From: Cavia porcellus
Taxonomy: Eukaryota; Chordata; Mammalia; Rodentia; Caviidae
NCBI RefSeq assembly: GCF_034190915.1
Contig: NW_026947486.1
Location: forward strand, 78,844,044 to 78,908,043
Length of the DNA stretch: 64,000 nucleotides
Reading direction: 5' to 3'
Every line of letters begins with the position of its first letter. Position 1 is the stretch's first letter. Made by a program: the position numbers and the translations under genes. This document shows, one piece after another, positions 23,591-35,232 of the stretch. The notes under the pieces were generated by a model. It had not been told where the DNA came from. It ran no database searches and saw nothing but the letters and a program-made list of their open reading frames with translations.

Positions 23591-24451
23591 ATGTGCCGGT
23601 TAGCAGAAGGATGTACACTGGCAGGCTGATAACAGTTCTCAACTGGTGATGGGCATTTTTTAAATTAACAACTTCAGTTCACTTGTTTGTACAGATTTTA
23701 AATTATTTTTATTAAGGCTCAGATTTTGTACCTCATCCAAACCAGAGAAGCTTATTTTTAGCTAAAATTCATCTCTCGAAGCTCAAATATCTTTTTGTTG
23801 TGTTTGAAGTTGCTATATTTTCTTCCTAAGCCCATTCCAAATTATACTCTGTCTCTCTCAGCATCAAACAGAAAGCTTCCTTAATAGTTGTATTCAGTCA
23901 GTAACATAAAATAGGATTCCCTCATTTAACTCGTCATTTTAACTGACTCCTTTTAGAAGTTAGTCCCTCAAAATTGAGATCTGCATATTAAGGAAAGTAT
24001 TCTCATTCAGACAGCAATGGCATATGCCTCTCACAAGCTCATCAGAACTTTTGTTTTTTCTCCAAAGTCTTTATCGGAGTCCCCCTTTCTCATTATACAG
24101 TCTGTTGGGCCTCCCACAACTTTACTTCAACCAGCAGCATAACATGATAGAGACATGTAACAAATGCAGTTCAAACACTTACTGTAAATGTCATGAAACT
24201 TATTGGCTGCTATTCTTTTAATCAGACCTAAAATTTCCTTGTTTTAGAAACTCCAGAGGCAGAAAAACAAAGTACTATGTACAGTGATAGGTCAACAGAC
24301 TTAAAGACCAAGCATGACTTACACTCATAGTCAAGAACAAACTTGTTTATCTCTTTGACTTTGCAAATAAATTATTGTTTCCCAGATTAATAATTATTAA
24401 AGTAGGAGCTTTTTCTTGTAAGAGGTGATTTGTGGTAATTGTAAAATGATA
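23591..24451. other. Unassigned sequence
   Basis: No recognisable repeat or credible coding frame. Confidence 0.35.
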
Positions 24452-24662
24452 ATCAGCTGAGCATGGTCCCCCCCATTCCTATAATCTCAGCCATTTAGAA
24501 GGCTGAGACAGGAGAATCATAAGTTTGAGACCAACCTTGGAAACTCAGAGAGACCCTGTGCAAAAATTGTACACAAATAATTGAAGGGGCTTGGGATATA
24601 AATCAGTGATAGAATAATTGCATAGCGTGTTTCATCCCTGGGTTTTATCCCTAGAATTGCAA
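24452..24662 (+). mobile_element. B1-dID type dimeric SINE
   Basis: Left B1-like part ('agctgagcatggt ... ataatctcagccatttagaaggctgagacaggagaatcataag') and right ID-like part ('aggggcttgggatataaatcagtg ... ggttttatccctag'). The tail runs straight into a purine tract. Confidence 0.82.
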
Positions 24663-24945
24663 GGAAGAGAAGATGGAGAACAAGATGGAGGAGAAAGAAG
24701 AGGGAAGGAGGAGAGGAATAGGAGGAAGAGAAAGGGAAGGAGGAAGAAAGGAATTGGGGAGATGGGATAAAAAGAGAAAGAAGGAGGAAAAGGAAGAAAA
24801 GAAGGAGGTAGAGAGATGAGGCAAGATGAGGGGAGAGGGAAAGAGAGGGGAGAAAAGGGAGGGGAGTGAAGAGAAGAAAGAAAAATAGGGGAGGGGAGGG
24901 AGGGGAGAGGAGGAGAAGAGAGGAGAGGAATGAAAATCTTAGTAT
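24663..24945. repeat. Purine-rich (GGA/GAA)n tract, ~280 bp
   Basis: Almost uninterrupted purines on the plus strand, in mixed GGAGAA, GGGGAG and AGAAAG units, probably expanded from the SINE tail. The 144-codon minus-strand frame at 24517-24951 (serine, leucine, proline, phenylalanine) is its complement and not a gene. Confidence 0.95.
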
Positions 24946-26260
24946 TTTCAAAAGACAGGAAAATATCAGATAAACCTCAGTACAAATCCCACCTGGACCA
25001 TATGTTACTTGGGTAAGTTGAAGGCTTTTGGTATTCAGTAAACACTAACTTCCTTATTCTCCTTTGTGACTGGAACTAAAGCTCAGTCAAAATTCTACTT
25101 TTATGACATCATAAATCAAGACACATCACTTTACTTATTATTCTGCATGAAGTTATAGTTGAAATGTTCATTCGAAAATTTGCCGGTATTTCTTTATGAT
25201 GCAGAAGTTAGTATTTGTTATGTAGCTGCAAAAGCTAATCAGATTTTTGACACTTTTCAAAGACCTGAACTCTATGATTGAGTACATGGTTAACCAATGC
25301 TTGTGTTTCAATATCAAATTTCCACACTATCAATTTGTTCAATGAGTATACAGATAGATACTGAACAGGTGCTGGTTTTTTCTTCAGTTAGTCAATGAAG
25401 TCATTTATTCTTTATAATAAGCAGAGTTGGCAAGAAGGTGACAGGTGCAGTAAATGACTCTGTATGAACATAGGTTACCTGATCAGGATCAGAAACAGGA
25501 GATGGCAGAGTGAACGCCCAAGAAGGTGAAATCAAAGTCATTGAACCTGGTCAATTTAGAGACAGGAAAAAAGGGGAGACACTCTCAGCCCTATAGAGTT
25601 AGCTAACAGTAATACAGCAGGTGTAGACATCTAGCACCTTGTAGAAACTGAACTTCTCCTTTTCATTGATGTCCTTGATAGGTTGGGCACTGGTCCTTAC
25701 TTATTTGTATTTTAACTATTAACTGCTCTTTTGATTAATTATACCTGTGATTTTAGCTATAAATTTTTGAATCAGCAGAGTGCAACATAAGTTGCTTTAA
25801 TGGTGAAAATAGATTCTAGGAACACTTACTTCATTTTGCAAAAACACATATGATGGAGGATTGGTGTCTTGACTGAACCAGTTCATCACTCAGAGAGCCA
25901 CATGAAATGAGAAATCATATTGTTTTCCAATTCTTTATCCTCAAAACATTTTGTGTCCTGCTCATGAAAACAGCTATTGTGGCAATTATTAGTAAATCAT
26001 TTTGAACTGCATTATATTCATAGCTGTTCCTTATTATATACCTGCCTAAGTAAGGTAGGTTGGAAGATGCCTAGCTCCAAAGTACGTGTGGCTTTGCAAT
26101 GAATGTTATGGGATTAATGAAGATTATAAAGTCCATATTATGAAATCTATGTTGGTTAATCATGATGGACCAATATGACATCCATCATTGTTTATATGGG
26201 ATGGCCAAACAATTGTGGTAATACTTCCCAAGTTTTGATGTGCACCAATACTTTGATTCT
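24946..26260. other. Unassigned sequence
   Basis: No recognisable interspersed repeat or coding frame; unique-looking. Confidence 0.35.
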
Positions 26261-26261
26261 G

Positions 26262-26332
26262 ATTTGGGGATTGTACCCAATACCTCAAACATTCTAGGCA
26301 TTTGGTATATCACTGAGCTACATCACCAGCCC
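26262..26332 (-). mobile_element. ID-like SINE fragment, antisense
   Basis: 'ttggggattgtacccaatacctcaaacattctaggcatttgg ... cactgagctacatcaccagcc' is the complement of an old ID/dID unit. Confidence 0.78.
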
Positions 26333-26334
26333 TA

Positions 26335-26470
26335 GAATTCCTTTAAAAATGCAGATTTTTCTGACCTCACTTCTATGGATTTTGATTCATTAGGTCTACA
26401 TCAGGGCATGGAAAACTCCATTTTCGCTGAGCAACTAATGTTGGTCAAATGGTTATGAATCACCCTCAGG
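26335..26470. mobile_element. hAT-Charlie (MER5-like) DNA transposon relic
   Basis: 'tttaaaaatgcagatttttctgacc' and 'tatggattttgattcattaggtct' resemble the conserved MER5-type text. Strongly decayed; family inferred from recall. Confidence 0.45.
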
Positions 26471-26999
26471 GAAAAACTAAATGTGTGTATACAAGAGAAA
26501 AAAAACAGAGTGGAACAAAAGACACCTTACACAAAAGTAGTAAGTCTTTCTGCTGAATGTGGGTTTGAAACAGAACCACAGAGACATTTTAACAGTGAAT
26601 TTCTCTTGCCCATTGGCAGAGGGATGACATGCAATGTTATACTAAGGAGATTTGACACCAGGCTTGCAGTTGTCATAGACAAGCTGAAACACACCCATCA
26701 ACTCTTGGGTCACTTTGGTTATCTTATGGATTCCAATCCACTGAATGCCTGTCAGGACATATTTAGGGGTAGGAGAAGACCAGAAAATGGTTTTCACTAT
26801 TTTGGCATCAACATTTCACCTGCAGCAACATCCAGACATTTCCCTCAACCATAGGTTGAATATTAAAGGCCAAAAGAGAATATTTTAACTCAAAATTCTC
26901 TCTTATTTTCTAGTCTTTCAGAAAACACCTGCTTCTCCATTTAGACAATTAATTGAAAATGCACTGTATAATAGGTTAGTGATATGTAAATTAATGATA
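26471..26999. other. Unassigned; 123-codon frame of unknown product
   Basis: A plus-strand frame at 26483-26854 is open for 123 codons. Its product has no motif I recognise, no signal peptide and no membrane segment. It may be chance. No repeat recognised. Confidence 0.25.
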
Positions 27000-27180
27000 A
27001 CCCCTAGCATTTATCTGACACTAAGATCCAAGTACAAGGCTAAGCTTTGTAAATGCCTCAGCCTATCTGTAAAACAATTCTAGCAAGTCAGTACTAATAT
27101 TATTCTGATTTAGTAACAAAAAGATGAAGAAATTTGTCCATGGCCACACAATAAAAGGTAGAAGCAAAATCTGACTCCTG
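27000..27180 (-). mobile_element. MIR SINE, antisense
   Basis: 'tagcatttatctgacactaagatccaagtacaaggctaagc', 'ttctgatttagtaacaaaaagatgaagaaatttgtccatggccacac' follow the MIR complement. Confidence 0.7.
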
Positions 27181-27279
27181 TTAAGAAAAAATATGCTTAC
27201 CTATCAAATATATCAGCACTGATTATATGGATTTATGATTCTTAAAAAGGTCACAACCCCACATCATTAGTATCAACTG

Positions 27280-27415
27280 CTAATTCCTTAGACATTCCAA
27301 CTTCTAGCCCCTGCTATAGATGTGATGGATTGATAGCTCTGAGGGTGGGCCAGATTGTCATTTAACTAGCCCTGAGGGTTTTTGAAGTATGCTAATGTTT
27401 GAGAACCACTGAATT
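27280..27415. mobile_element. hAT-Charlie (MER5-like) relic
   Basis: Ends 'gaagtatgctaatgtttgagaaccactg', the recurrent end of MER5-type nonautonomous hAT elements. Confidence 0.6.
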
Positions 27416-27644
27416 AATGAACTGGCCCTAAAATTCTGTGTCTGAGAAATTCATTCTAAACCTTCACATGAACAGCTTCTGGTACTCACTGTCAGTATAC
27501 ATCTTCCTTGGGAGAAACATAATCATTGGGAAGGCTATTTTGCTGAGAAGTCACACCTTTTCTCATTTTTGAAAATACTTTTTTCTACAAGCTCAATAAG
27601 TACTGACAAACACTAGTTTGTTATCATTTAGGCATCCATTGCTC

Positions 27645-27830
27645 ATTCATTTCTTCACTTATTTATTCAATTATGGATTTGTTTGTTCAAGTATTTAAAA
27701 ACTTCTCAGGTGTCTACCACTGGTGCTGTATGTGAAGTATATGTAAAAGGTAGATAATGACAACACTACACAGGAAATTACACAATATATGGGACTGATC
27801 TTGGAGAGGTGCCAGCAATTCTGACCATTT
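27645..27830 (-). mobile_element. L2 3' end fragment, antisense
   Basis: 'ttcatttcttcacttatttattcaa' and 'aggtgtctaccactggtgctgtatgtgaag' resemble the complement of the L2 terminus. Weak. Confidence 0.45.
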
Positions 27831-27892
27831 CAGAGGTTGTGACTTAACAAGGCAATGTCCAATCAGTTCAAAATCTCAGACATGGAAACCTG

Positions 27893-28337
27893 TGTTAGTC
27901 CACTTTCATCACTGTCGGAAAATACCTTAAAGTCAGTTTACAAGGGGAAAGGTTTGTTCTGGCTCACAATTTCAGAAGTTTCAGTAAATGGTCAGCCAGC
28001 ATGGATTTTAGAAAAATAGGAGGCAAAAACATGGTAAAAGAGCATGGCAGAGAAAAGCTGCCCACCTCGTGGCAGGAAGGAAACAGGGAAAAATTTAGAG
28101 AGAAAGGAATGAGGAAATAAAATATAACATACAGAAGCTACACCCTCAGTGATCTGCTTCATCAAATTGGATTTTACATTCTAATAAGACCATTCAGCTA
28201 ATGAAATCATTAACAGATTAATCCACTTGATGAAGTTAGATCCCACATGACCCAATCACTTCCCAAAAGCCTATTAACTGGCAACAAATTCAACACAATG
28301 AGACTTTTAGGATATATTTTGGATCCCAACCATAACA
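27893..28337 (-). mobile_element. MaLR-type LTR, antisense
   Basis: The plus strand starts 'tgttagtccactttcatcactg', has 'ggtttgttctggctcacaattt', 'gatcccacatgacccaatcacttccc' and ends near 'ggatcccaaccataaca'. These are the complement of MST/THE1-like LTR text. About 445 bp. Confidence 0.7.
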
Positions 28338-28640
28338 AATCCTAAAAGAAGTATAATCAGTTAAACCAAGAAAATTGCTGTTTTCATGACTATCCTAACA
28401 AAGGTGTGTCCTGGGGCACAAGAGAAAACCACTGAATAACTTCAATTCAATTCTGTGTCACATGAGTTACATCCAGAGGCAACTGCAAAATGGTTTTTCC
28501 AATGTCTTGTGTGGCAGAGGTAAAAACAATGGCAATAGCTAGCTTCACTTCATCAATGTTTATTTACTAAAAGCTTGACATCTGAAAAAACTTTGTATGT
28601 TAAAAACATCCCAGGATGATACTTCCAAAATTCAATGAAA
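28338..28640. other. Unassigned sequence
   Basis: No recognisable repeat or gene. Confidence 0.3.
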
Positions 28641-28775
28641 GATTCCCCATGTTCTAGAATGTGAGCTCTGTGCAGACAGGGATCTTGATGTTTATTTTGG
28701 GCGCTATATATTTCAAGTACTGAGAACATTATGAAACACATAGTAGGTTCTTAATAAATATTTATAGTGAATTAT
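28641..28775 (+). mobile_element. L2 3' end, sense
   Basis: 'tctagaatgtgagctctgtgcagacagggatcttgat' and 'cacatagtaggttcttaataaatattta' are the conserved L2 3' end. Confidence 0.82.
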
Positions 28776-30195
28776 TCTGTCCTTCCCTAATTTCATGTTG
28801 TTCTTTTCAATGAAAGTGATTTGTCAAATGGGTCAATTAAAGGTTATTTTTATACTTTTGTAGGGCTTTTCACATGTTAATTGTTCTAAAAATAGTCTGA
28901 GGTTATGCAATCTAACGAATGTTCAGTTTGGTAAGTATTATCATCCCACTTACTACACAAAATGGCCAACTGGCCTAAATCTTGACCAACTGGCCAAAAA
29001 TTAGCTTTGGAATATAAGGCACATAAAAGCACTACAGCCAGATATAGTTTCTGGTCCCTAGAAGGGCTTTCCATCTGGAACAGTTCTGAGTTTTTGACTA
29101 GAAGGTTGGAAAATTGAGAACAGAGGCTGCATCCTTCATGGCTAGCTGTTGGAAAAGCCAGGCCAACCTAAGAAAGACTTAGCACTTGTTTCCTTTTCCA
29201 CAGCTGCTGCCATAGACATCCATGGTTAGAAAACAATGGCCAAATGATCTGTACTTTATTATTGAGTCTGTACTTTATTAATACCAAGAAGAGGTTAATG
29301 TAATACAAACACACCACTTTGACTTCATAAGTAATATCTCCTAAATGAAAATGTAGATGTCCTGGGTTCTATAGCAGTCTCTCATCAATTTGGTAGCATC
29401 AGACGTCTTCCTGAGTATTCACAATGTGGACATATATATGAAATTGATTTTTTGTACATGCAAAGTTGAGGAATAAATCATGGGCTGTGATGTATTTGTT
29501 AAAGACTCACAAAAAACCCTTTTTCTTGGCTGGTTTGTTAACATTTGCCTTCAACACTCCTCATCATCAACTTCTTCCAGTCACAGCAAAAGGAATTGAT
29601 TAGCTCTGCACAACTTGACGGCAGGCTGTGTAGGGACTTCAGCTTTCAGCAAATGTCTCCTTAGGACTCTGCATGCACTGCTTTGGGGAGTGTTTCTCTT
29701 GTTTGCTCATTTCCTCTTGCATTTTGAAAATGTTTCAGCTCTGTTTGTGTCTTTTCCTTCCTTCAGTTCAGAGCAATCTGTTCAATTTGAAGAGCCAGCA
29801 GCTTCCACACTGTGCTAGGCAACAGGATTTGAGTAACCAGAAACTTGATTTTCCTCCAAGTTGTAAATATCTTAGGAAAGGCAGGGAGGTTAGTAGAAAA
29901 ACATTCTCTTTAATACAGTGCATTTTTTCTGTTAAATTTTCATTTTTCTCTCATTTCCCCCTTTTATCTATGGTTGAAGTAAGAAAACACTGTTTCTCAT
30001 TTTACAGCTTCTCCATTGTAAACATTTATTCTACAATAAATTATCAGGTTTTTCATTTATGCTATTTGAAAATATTTGCTATATTATATAATATAATGTA
30101 TATTATTTATTCATCTGGCAATTATACCTGAGTAGACCCATAGACAATTATTTTTTGGAAGTCAGTGGAGAATCAAAGGCTTTTCTACTTAGATA
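28776..30195. other. Unassigned sequence
   Basis: Contains overlapping plus-strand frames (29615-29818, 29673-30131) with T-rich, unrecognised products, and a small direct repeat at 29250-29285. No family recognised. Confidence 0.3.
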
Positions 30196-30199
30196 CTTG

Positions 30200-30662
30200 A
30201 TATCATGTGTTGAGTTGTAACCCACAAACTTATATATTGAAGTCTTAATAATCCCCAATAACTCAAAATGTACCCTTGTTTTGGAAATTGGGTCAATACA
30301 GTTGTATTTAGTTAAGATAATGTCTTATTGGAGCAGTTTGGGTCCAATCCTGTGTGACCAGTGCCCTCTTGAAAAAGGGAAATTTAGAGGCAGATGTAAA
30401 CAAAGAGAACTCTATGGGAAGATGAAAGCAGAATTCATAGTGTTGTATTTACAAGCCAAGAAACAAGTAAGATTGCAAGAAAACCACTAGAAGCCAGGCA
30501 AGAAACATGGGACAGTTTGTCTCTCACTGCCCTCAGAATAAACCAATTCTTCAGATATCTTGATCTCAGACTTTCAGTTACCAGACTGTGAGACAATAGT
30601 TTCTTTTCTTTAAGCTTCCTTCTTTGTGATACATTGGTTATGGCACCCAAAGACAACTAATG
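30200..30662 (+). mobile_element. MLT1-type LTR, nearly full length
   Basis: Follows the MLT1 consensus closely in order: 'tgtgttgagttgtaaccc', 'ttggaaattgggtc', 'ggtccaatcctgtgtgaccagtgccctcttg', 'tacaagccaagaaacaagtaagattgcaagaaaaccactagaagccaggcaagaaacatgg', 'atcttgatctcagactttcagttaccagactgtgagacaata', ending 'caactaatg'. The frames of 69-73 codons here are shadows. Confidence 0.88.
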
Positions 30663-31567
30663 TAATTGACCTGCTGAGAATTTCAGTGAAATATATAGGA
30701 ACAACATGCAGTTTATGAATTCAAAAGTGGTCATCATATACTTTGTAAGGATACAACAGTGTGAAGATTAACAGAGAATGGAAATTGTCCATTGGGAAGT
30801 GCCCAAGCCAGGCAACCTAGTTCTCTATCCAGCTCGTTGTCTTGTTGTCTTGAGAGAGGCCTGCCCAGAGGAAATCTACTTATGAATGTTTAAACTCTGC
30901 ACTGGAAGAGCCTTGGTGAGATTTAGGATGTAACAATTCAGCAGAGCCCAAGTGAGGACATGGGGAGACCTTCTGGAGCCACCAGTTTTGGCAATAGTTT
31001 CCTCTTTGGCTGTTGTATGAGATCACTTCTTCCTCAGCCTTGGAATAGCACCTCAACCTCAGGCTCAAGTTCATCAACGGAATATTGCAGGATTCACATG
31101 AATCCAGAGCACGGAAAAGATGCTGCTCCTCAAGAATGTTGTACCCAGGCCAAAGTAAGGTTAGCACCTCTCACCTCTTTGAGAAGAAGTGTTCCCCTAG
31201 CACATGGCATGTATACAACTCCCAGAACCTGAATCCCTCTGACCCTACCACTCAAAGCTTCCTTGTTAACTATCCTTTTTTCAATGGCATATTTTCCCCT
31301 TTCAATAATAACACCAATTACACTATCATCAAAACTTATCTCCTAAATCCTATCTTGATCCATAATTATGACTTTAACCATTATACACTCAGTGTAAGAG
31401 TTAAAATCTCAACAATTTTGCCTCTGTGATATGGCTTCAACACAATTAAAAAATAGAAAATGTCAAATTGTTTATTGAGTTTTTGAGAACAACAGTCTGA
31501 TGTCTGATATTAACCTGACGTCTCTTGATGCGAAGTTTCCTTGCTTTTTTGATATATCCCTTAATCT
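30663..31567. other. Unassigned sequence with unrecognised frames
   Basis: Overlapping frames of 90-114 codons exist on both strands (30880-31167 minus, 30960-31232 plus, 31085-31429 plus). None is recognised, and their overlap on both strands argues for chance openness. Confidence 0.3.
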
Positions 31568-31584
31568 CCAGAAAACACACACAA

Positions 31585-31617
<33 letters not shown>

Positions 31618-31640
31618 CATACACATACCTACATACACAC
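31568..31640. repeat. (CA)n microsatellite
   Basis: AC dinucleotide run with a few interruptions; the threonine-histidine frames across it are artefacts. Confidence 0.96.
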
Positions 31641-32274
31641 AGCCAGAGAAAACACAGAACACCTCCTTTCTGTGATCAGAAATATAGGTGAAGTAAGAAC
31701 ACCAGTGTCACCTAGTAAAATCTGCATGGGCACCATCATTGTTTTCCAGGCTGTGTTTAGCTTCTCCTGCAGGTGCTTTCAGACTGTTTTGTAAAGTGCC
31801 TGCTTGAAAGTAGGCCACACTGGGTCCTCTTTTCTCATCCAGAGGTTCCCTTCCCCCAGACTGTCAGATAATGGTCATCTCATATCCTGTGGTTGCTGCA
31901 CTCTATTCATGCTCATGGGATTCCGTTGAACTGTGTGTCATATGGTTATTGGATTCCTAGTGAAAAGTTCATGATTATGCTGTGTGTTATTGCTATTTGT
32001 TTTCCTGACTTGGAATGGAAACCAAACAAACAAATCATTCTTTCTGAAATTGCTCTTGCTCCCAGGGACTCAGTGGAATTACTGTAGAAAGCCAAGAGCT
32101 GCTCTGCCAGAAATCAGAGTTCTTCCCTCACAGTAGGGGAATGGTTATTGTCCAGCTATAAAGAGATGGTTCACAAAGAGTAGTGCCACAAAGGCTGTAT
32201 AAGAGCCAAGAAATCCTTTATTTTGTACCTTCTGCACCAGAAAAAAATACTAAAATGTCCTTCTTGATTCACTG
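31641..32274. other. Unassigned sequence
   Basis: No recognisable repeat or gene. Confidence 0.3.
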
Positions 32275-33445
32275 TCAGTTCAGTTCACCAAGCATTGACT
32301 GAGCATGAGTAGGTTCTGTGGTGGAATAAAATAACGAGTAAGAAAAATCCCTGCCCTCAAAGAGCTTAAATTCTGCAGAAGATGCACTCAAAGGAGAATG
32401 GGACAGCAGTTGAGAAGAGTGACACAATACTGGAAGTATACAGGGAGGGTAATTACAGTGATTAAAATGCTTTGCCAGAGTGTGTGCCAGGCCAACAGAT
32501 GGCAACCATTTTTTTAGAGCAATGTTGACACACATCCTGTCTGTTCCAGTAAATGTCCCCAATTTGACTGCCTCTTAGGTGGAAACAAGGTGCTTTTGCC
32601 AGCAGGAAAAGAGAAAGCTGAAATTCAAGGTAGAAGGAAAGAGAAAGAATAGTAAAAAGAATGTGAGAATAAAAACACATTGTTTTATTTACAAAACAAA
32701 TGGTCATGATTCATTTTGTCATAAAGTCACTGCTTGCTAAAACTAAATTGCAAAGGAACTGAGTAGGAAAAGAATCCAAGAAGTCATCACAGTCAAGTAC
32801 CACATAATGTTTGAATTCCTTTCATAATATAATTGCTGAACAGATGCCCACAAGGGAGATATCAAAAAGCTTTATGGGAGAAAATGGTACTTAAACTGGG
32901 TCCTAAAACAGTGATTTCTTTTTTACAGTGATAGGTATGCAGTCCAGGGCCTCATGAATGCTAGGAAAGTGCTCTACTACTGAGCTATACCCCCAGCTCC
33001 GAAAATAATTGAATGCTGATGCTTGAAAACAAAAATAGAACGACACAGTAGCAATACTGTAAAGGCTCTTTATGTGGGGCATTTTCAGAGGATAAATTAT
33101 AGACTGCATAAAGAATATATGAGGAGAAGTAAAGAATGGGGATAGAAATCTTGGTAAGAGATAGTGGAACATGAAGATTTTTGAATAACAGGAAGAGGGG
33201 TCTAGATTTGATCTAATATGCAATAGGGAGTTATAGACAGTTTTAGAGCATAAAGGAGAACATAATTTAAAGTAGATTTAATCAGGTTAACCTGGCAGTA
33301 CAATTGAGAATGTGTTGTAAAACAAAGAGCCTGGAGGTAAAAAGGTAGTTTAGAGGCAATTGCAGTATCCCAGGAAGAGGTATGAGCTCTGGGTGGTTTT
33401 TTTAAAAAGTACAGATAGAAAAGAGACATAATTTCATAACTATTC
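32275..33445 (-). mobile_element. Long L2 fragment, antisense, interrupted by a SINE
   Basis: Recurrent antisense L2 phrases occur in order: 'ttcaccaagcattgactgagca', 'aaaaatccctgccctcaaagagcttaaattctg', then 'tttatgggagaaaatggtacttaaactgggtcct', and 'gagcctggaggtaaaaaggtagtttagaggcaattgcagtatcccaggaagagg'. An ID-like SINE sits at 32918-32999. The minus-strand frames here (32275-32562, 32462-32707, 32903-33223) read partly along degraded L2 sense and are too short to be a live ORF. Confidence 0.68.
32918..32999 (-). mobile_element. ID-like SINE, antisense
   Basis: 'atgcagtccagggcctcatgaatgctaggaaagtgctctactactgagctatacccccagc' is the complement of an ID/dID unit, inserted in the L2. Confidence 0.82.
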
Positions 33446-34335
33446 CAGAGGTAGGACTTGGTGACTGATTTCTGTGTGCATGTATGTGTGTGTCCAGCAC
33501 TTAAAGATCTTTAAAAAGCTAGAGCATCTATTATTTTCTTTGATCTTGAAAATAGCTGTGAAGTAGATAAAACAGATATTTTGTTCCTATTATCTACATA
33601 AAGGAGTACAACTTATGAGAGGTGAGTGTTGTTTTGAATAAAATCAGTCTCAGGACCAGGACAAATATTCAGACTCCTGAAAACATCATTTTTCTCATAA
33701 CATCCACAATTCTTTGCTTTTACTCCAGGTCTGTACAACATTCTACCAATAAGAAAACCTCTGTTTGTTCTGGTAAATGATGTCATTTTTAAAACAATGT
33801 TGTTCTTGTTTACTAAGTATACATTGCTCATGACAGACTAACCAACTTTCATTAGCTTTTTTCCTTATCATGAAAATAGCTCCAGCTCAAAGTAATCTAT
33901 TCCCTGTGGCACTTTAATCTCTCCTGAACCGTATTGTTCTTTAAGTAAAAATCTCCAAGGGAAGTGCATCATTCACACATTCTTCCCACAAGACAAGTGG
34001 TTGCTAGTATGATGTAAGAGGAGCCTGTATTACAATTAGAATAAACAGAATGTCTTCTTTCAATGATCAATTCTGAAGATTTCTTCTAGAAATAAAATGA
34101 AAACTTAAAAAGAATCCTATGCAGGGCTATTAAGATCACTTCCCAGTGAAAAGCATGTGATGATTCACCGCCAAACCTTGCCTTTTCCTGAGAGCAGACA
34201 CAAAATGACACATTGAAACCTGCCAGTTTAATTCCAAGAAGCAGACAGGAACAATCCCTGGGTTAGGGGCAAAATAAAGGGCAAGTAAAAAGAGTTTTTT
34301 AGAATGTACCAAGACAATGGACACAAAGCTAGAGT
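33446..34335. other. Unassigned sequence
   Basis: No recognisable repeat or credible coding frame. Confidence 0.3.
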
Positions 34336-34615
34336 CATGAAAAGTAAGTCATGGTATTCTATTGTACAGTAAAGTGACCACACTTAATAATAATGTATTA
34401 AAATAACTAGAAGAGAAGATTCTGAATATTTCATTATAAAGAATGCTAAATGTTTAATGTGGCTAATATGCTCATTGGTATGATTTAATCATCACAGAGA
34501 GTATATATGGATCAAAACATAACATCGTACTTCAAAAATTTGTGTAATTGCCATCAACTAAAACTACAATTCAAACTAAGAAACTAAAACTAGAATTTAA
34601 AAAAAAGAAAAACAT
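34336..34615 (+). mobile_element. Old L1 3' UTR fragment
   Basis: 'ggtattctattgtacagtaaagtgaccacac', 'aataactagaagagaagattctgaat', 'tcaaaacataacatcgta' and an A-rich end match the same old L1 3' UTR type as 9846-10210. Confidence 0.72.
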
Positions 34616-34781
34616 GTACCAAGTTCAAAAATACTCTAAAGGCCACATTGCAGGAAGAGAACAGAGTTTAAAAATGGCAATGTTCAGTTAAGCATGAAGA
34701 CACAACATAATTATGGAGAAGGCTATTAATTGCATATTTTCCACATATAAACAGTAAATATTTGGTCATGATGTTTTAGAG

Positions 34782-34787
34782 AAGCAG
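34782..34787. repeat. Provirus target-site duplication, left
   Basis: AAGCAG directly before the left LTR, repeated directly after the right LTR at 41637-41642. Six base pairs is typical of betaretroviral and IAP integrases. Confidence 0.95.
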
Positions 34788-35216
34788 TGCCGATGTCGCT
34801 CCCGGCCGGCAGGAAGGACACACGACAAAGTCTGGCAGTGGACAACCTTTTCTTTTATTTTCTCTCCATACAGCCTGCCCTGGGATCGCTCCCAGCCGAA
34901 GCCTCCTCTGGTCCGCTCCCCGCGGCTCCTTCCGGGCTTCGCTCCGAAGCCTCTACCGGTCCGCTCTCCGCGGCTCCTTCCGGGCTTCTACTTCCCCCCA
35001 GGTGTGGCACCAGTATATATACGGATACAGTGTCCAATCATATTAAAGTAAGCAAGGCAAGCTGATTGGCTAACATATTATTGAGCGGGTTGTTTACGCG
35101 GTAAGCAGGAAACTAACGTGCTCGATGGGAGGGGTAATCTAACTCAGGCTTTGCTCTTTACCACAGGCCGCATGATCACTATATGCGGCGGCTCGGCAAT
35201 GTGGTGGCTCCCAACA
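34788..35216 (-). mobile_element. ERV2 3' LTR (429 bp)
   Basis: Because the provirus lies on the minus strand this is its 3' LTR. Read on that strand it begins TGTTGGGAGCC, as IAP-type LTRs do, and ends in CA. It has a CCAAT box (35065-35069), a TATA-like run (35014-35021) and an AATAAA signal (34854-34859). A 48-bp GC-rich unit is present twice in tandem (34901-34948 and from 34949). By eye about 5 of 429 positions differ from the 5' LTR. Confidence 0.97.
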
Positions 35217-35232
35217 TCTCCCCCTTTTTTAT
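35217..35232 (-). promoter_or_regulatory. Polypurine tract
   Basis: On the minus strand AAAAAAGGGGGAGA abuts the 3' LTR. This is the expected primer site for plus-strand DNA synthesis. Confidence 0.9.

Noticed and set aside
24517..24951. 144-codon minus-strand frame
   Set aside because: It is the complement of the purine tract and encodes low-complexity Ser/Leu/Pro/Phe text.
29615..30131. Two overlapping plus-strand frames
   Set aside because: T-rich composition gives Phe/Leu/Ser strings; nothing supports a protein or membrane gene.
30960..31429. Possible exon or processed pseudogene from overlapping frames on both strands
   Set aside because: No recognisable protein, no poly(A) tail or duplication, and both strands are equally open.
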